A stretch of 32,137 nucleotides of DNA from Chitinophagaceae bacterium (GTDB lineage Bacteria > Bacteroidota > Bacteroidia > Chitinophagales > Chitinophagaceae), in the NCBI GenBank assembly GCA_014379965.1, contig JACMKU010000173.1:1-32137 (forward strand), in the 5' to 3' direction. Positions 32,101 through 32,137 of the stretch are shown here, in pieces. A program made the position numbers and the translations under genes. Within the stretch, counting starts at the first letter, position 1. Each line of letters opens with the position of its first letter. Under the pieces are notes generated by a model that had not been told where the DNA came from, searched no databases, and saw only the letters and a program-made list of their open reading frames with translations.

Positions 32101-32137
32101 GTAAAATCTAAAATGATAAATCTAAAATGTAAAAGGT
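32101..32137. repeat. Heptamer array at the right edge
   Basis: GTAAAAT, CTAAAAT, GATAAAT, CTAAAAT and GTAAAAG follow in phase from 32101, 7 nt after the regulator's stop codon. The window ends inside the array, so a possible inverted arm cannot be seen. Confidence 0.75.

Overview
The window looks like chromosome from a Bacteroidota bacterium, most likely of the Chitinophagaceae or a close relative. The clues are DUF4450, DUF4442, DUF885, DUF6263-like and DUF4136 proteins, a pectin-directed glycoside hydrolase cluster, a rhamnose operon of the RhaI/aldolase-dehydrogenase type under a GntR regulator, Bacteroidota-style promoters (TTTG, about 20 nt, TAnnTTTG), and many short-word intergenic repeats. 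The placement is inferred from gene content only; no rRNA, tRNA or CRISPR array was seen.

Layout. Bases 1-333 are a heptamer repeat array plus the scpB promoter. Bases 334-2365 carry scpB and lysA. Bases 2653-4243 carry two tandem Tat-type ferritin-like proteins, closed by a long hairpin shared with a convergent DUF6263-like gene (4337-5212, minus). After a 33-bp perfect inverted repeat (5394-5491) come a thioredoxin-like protein, a DUF4442 hotdog protein, a beta-CASP metallo-beta-lactamase RNase and a DUF4136 lipoprotein with a good intrinsic terminator. Bases 9046-17141 are a four-gene plus-strand operon of secreted carbohydrate-active proteins (DUF4450, GH43-like, GH28, and a GH65-like (alpha/alpha)6 enzyme), probably acting on rhamnogalacturonan or pectin. 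There is no SusC/SusD pair. On the minus strand follow a six-repeat GYWL/metzincin-like/lamin-tail protein, a DUF885 peptidase, a TonB-C-like protein, an AlkD-type DNA glycosylase and a GNAT acetyltransferase.

Bases 23782-30832 (minus) are the L-rhamnose operon rhaT - aldolase/dehydrogenase - rhaM - rhaI - [four-helix-bundle gene] - rhaB, read divergently from a GntR regulator (31062-32093). Together they import rhamnose, interconvert its anomers, isomerise it, phosphorylate it, and split it to DHAP and lactaldehyde, which is oxidised. The secreted enzymes about 7 kb away plausibly supply this rhamnose.

The most unusual feature is a family of intergenic islands. Each is built from its own 7-, 8- or 9-nt word repeated in phase, and most are arranged as two inverted arms around a short loop. 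At least eight begin within about 0-8 nt of a stop codon. In one, between rhaI and rhaB, the loop carries an S23-like four-helix-bundle gene; removing that island would leave a normal 31-nt operon gap. This suggests a mobile or self-propagating repeat family with a possible protein-coding member.
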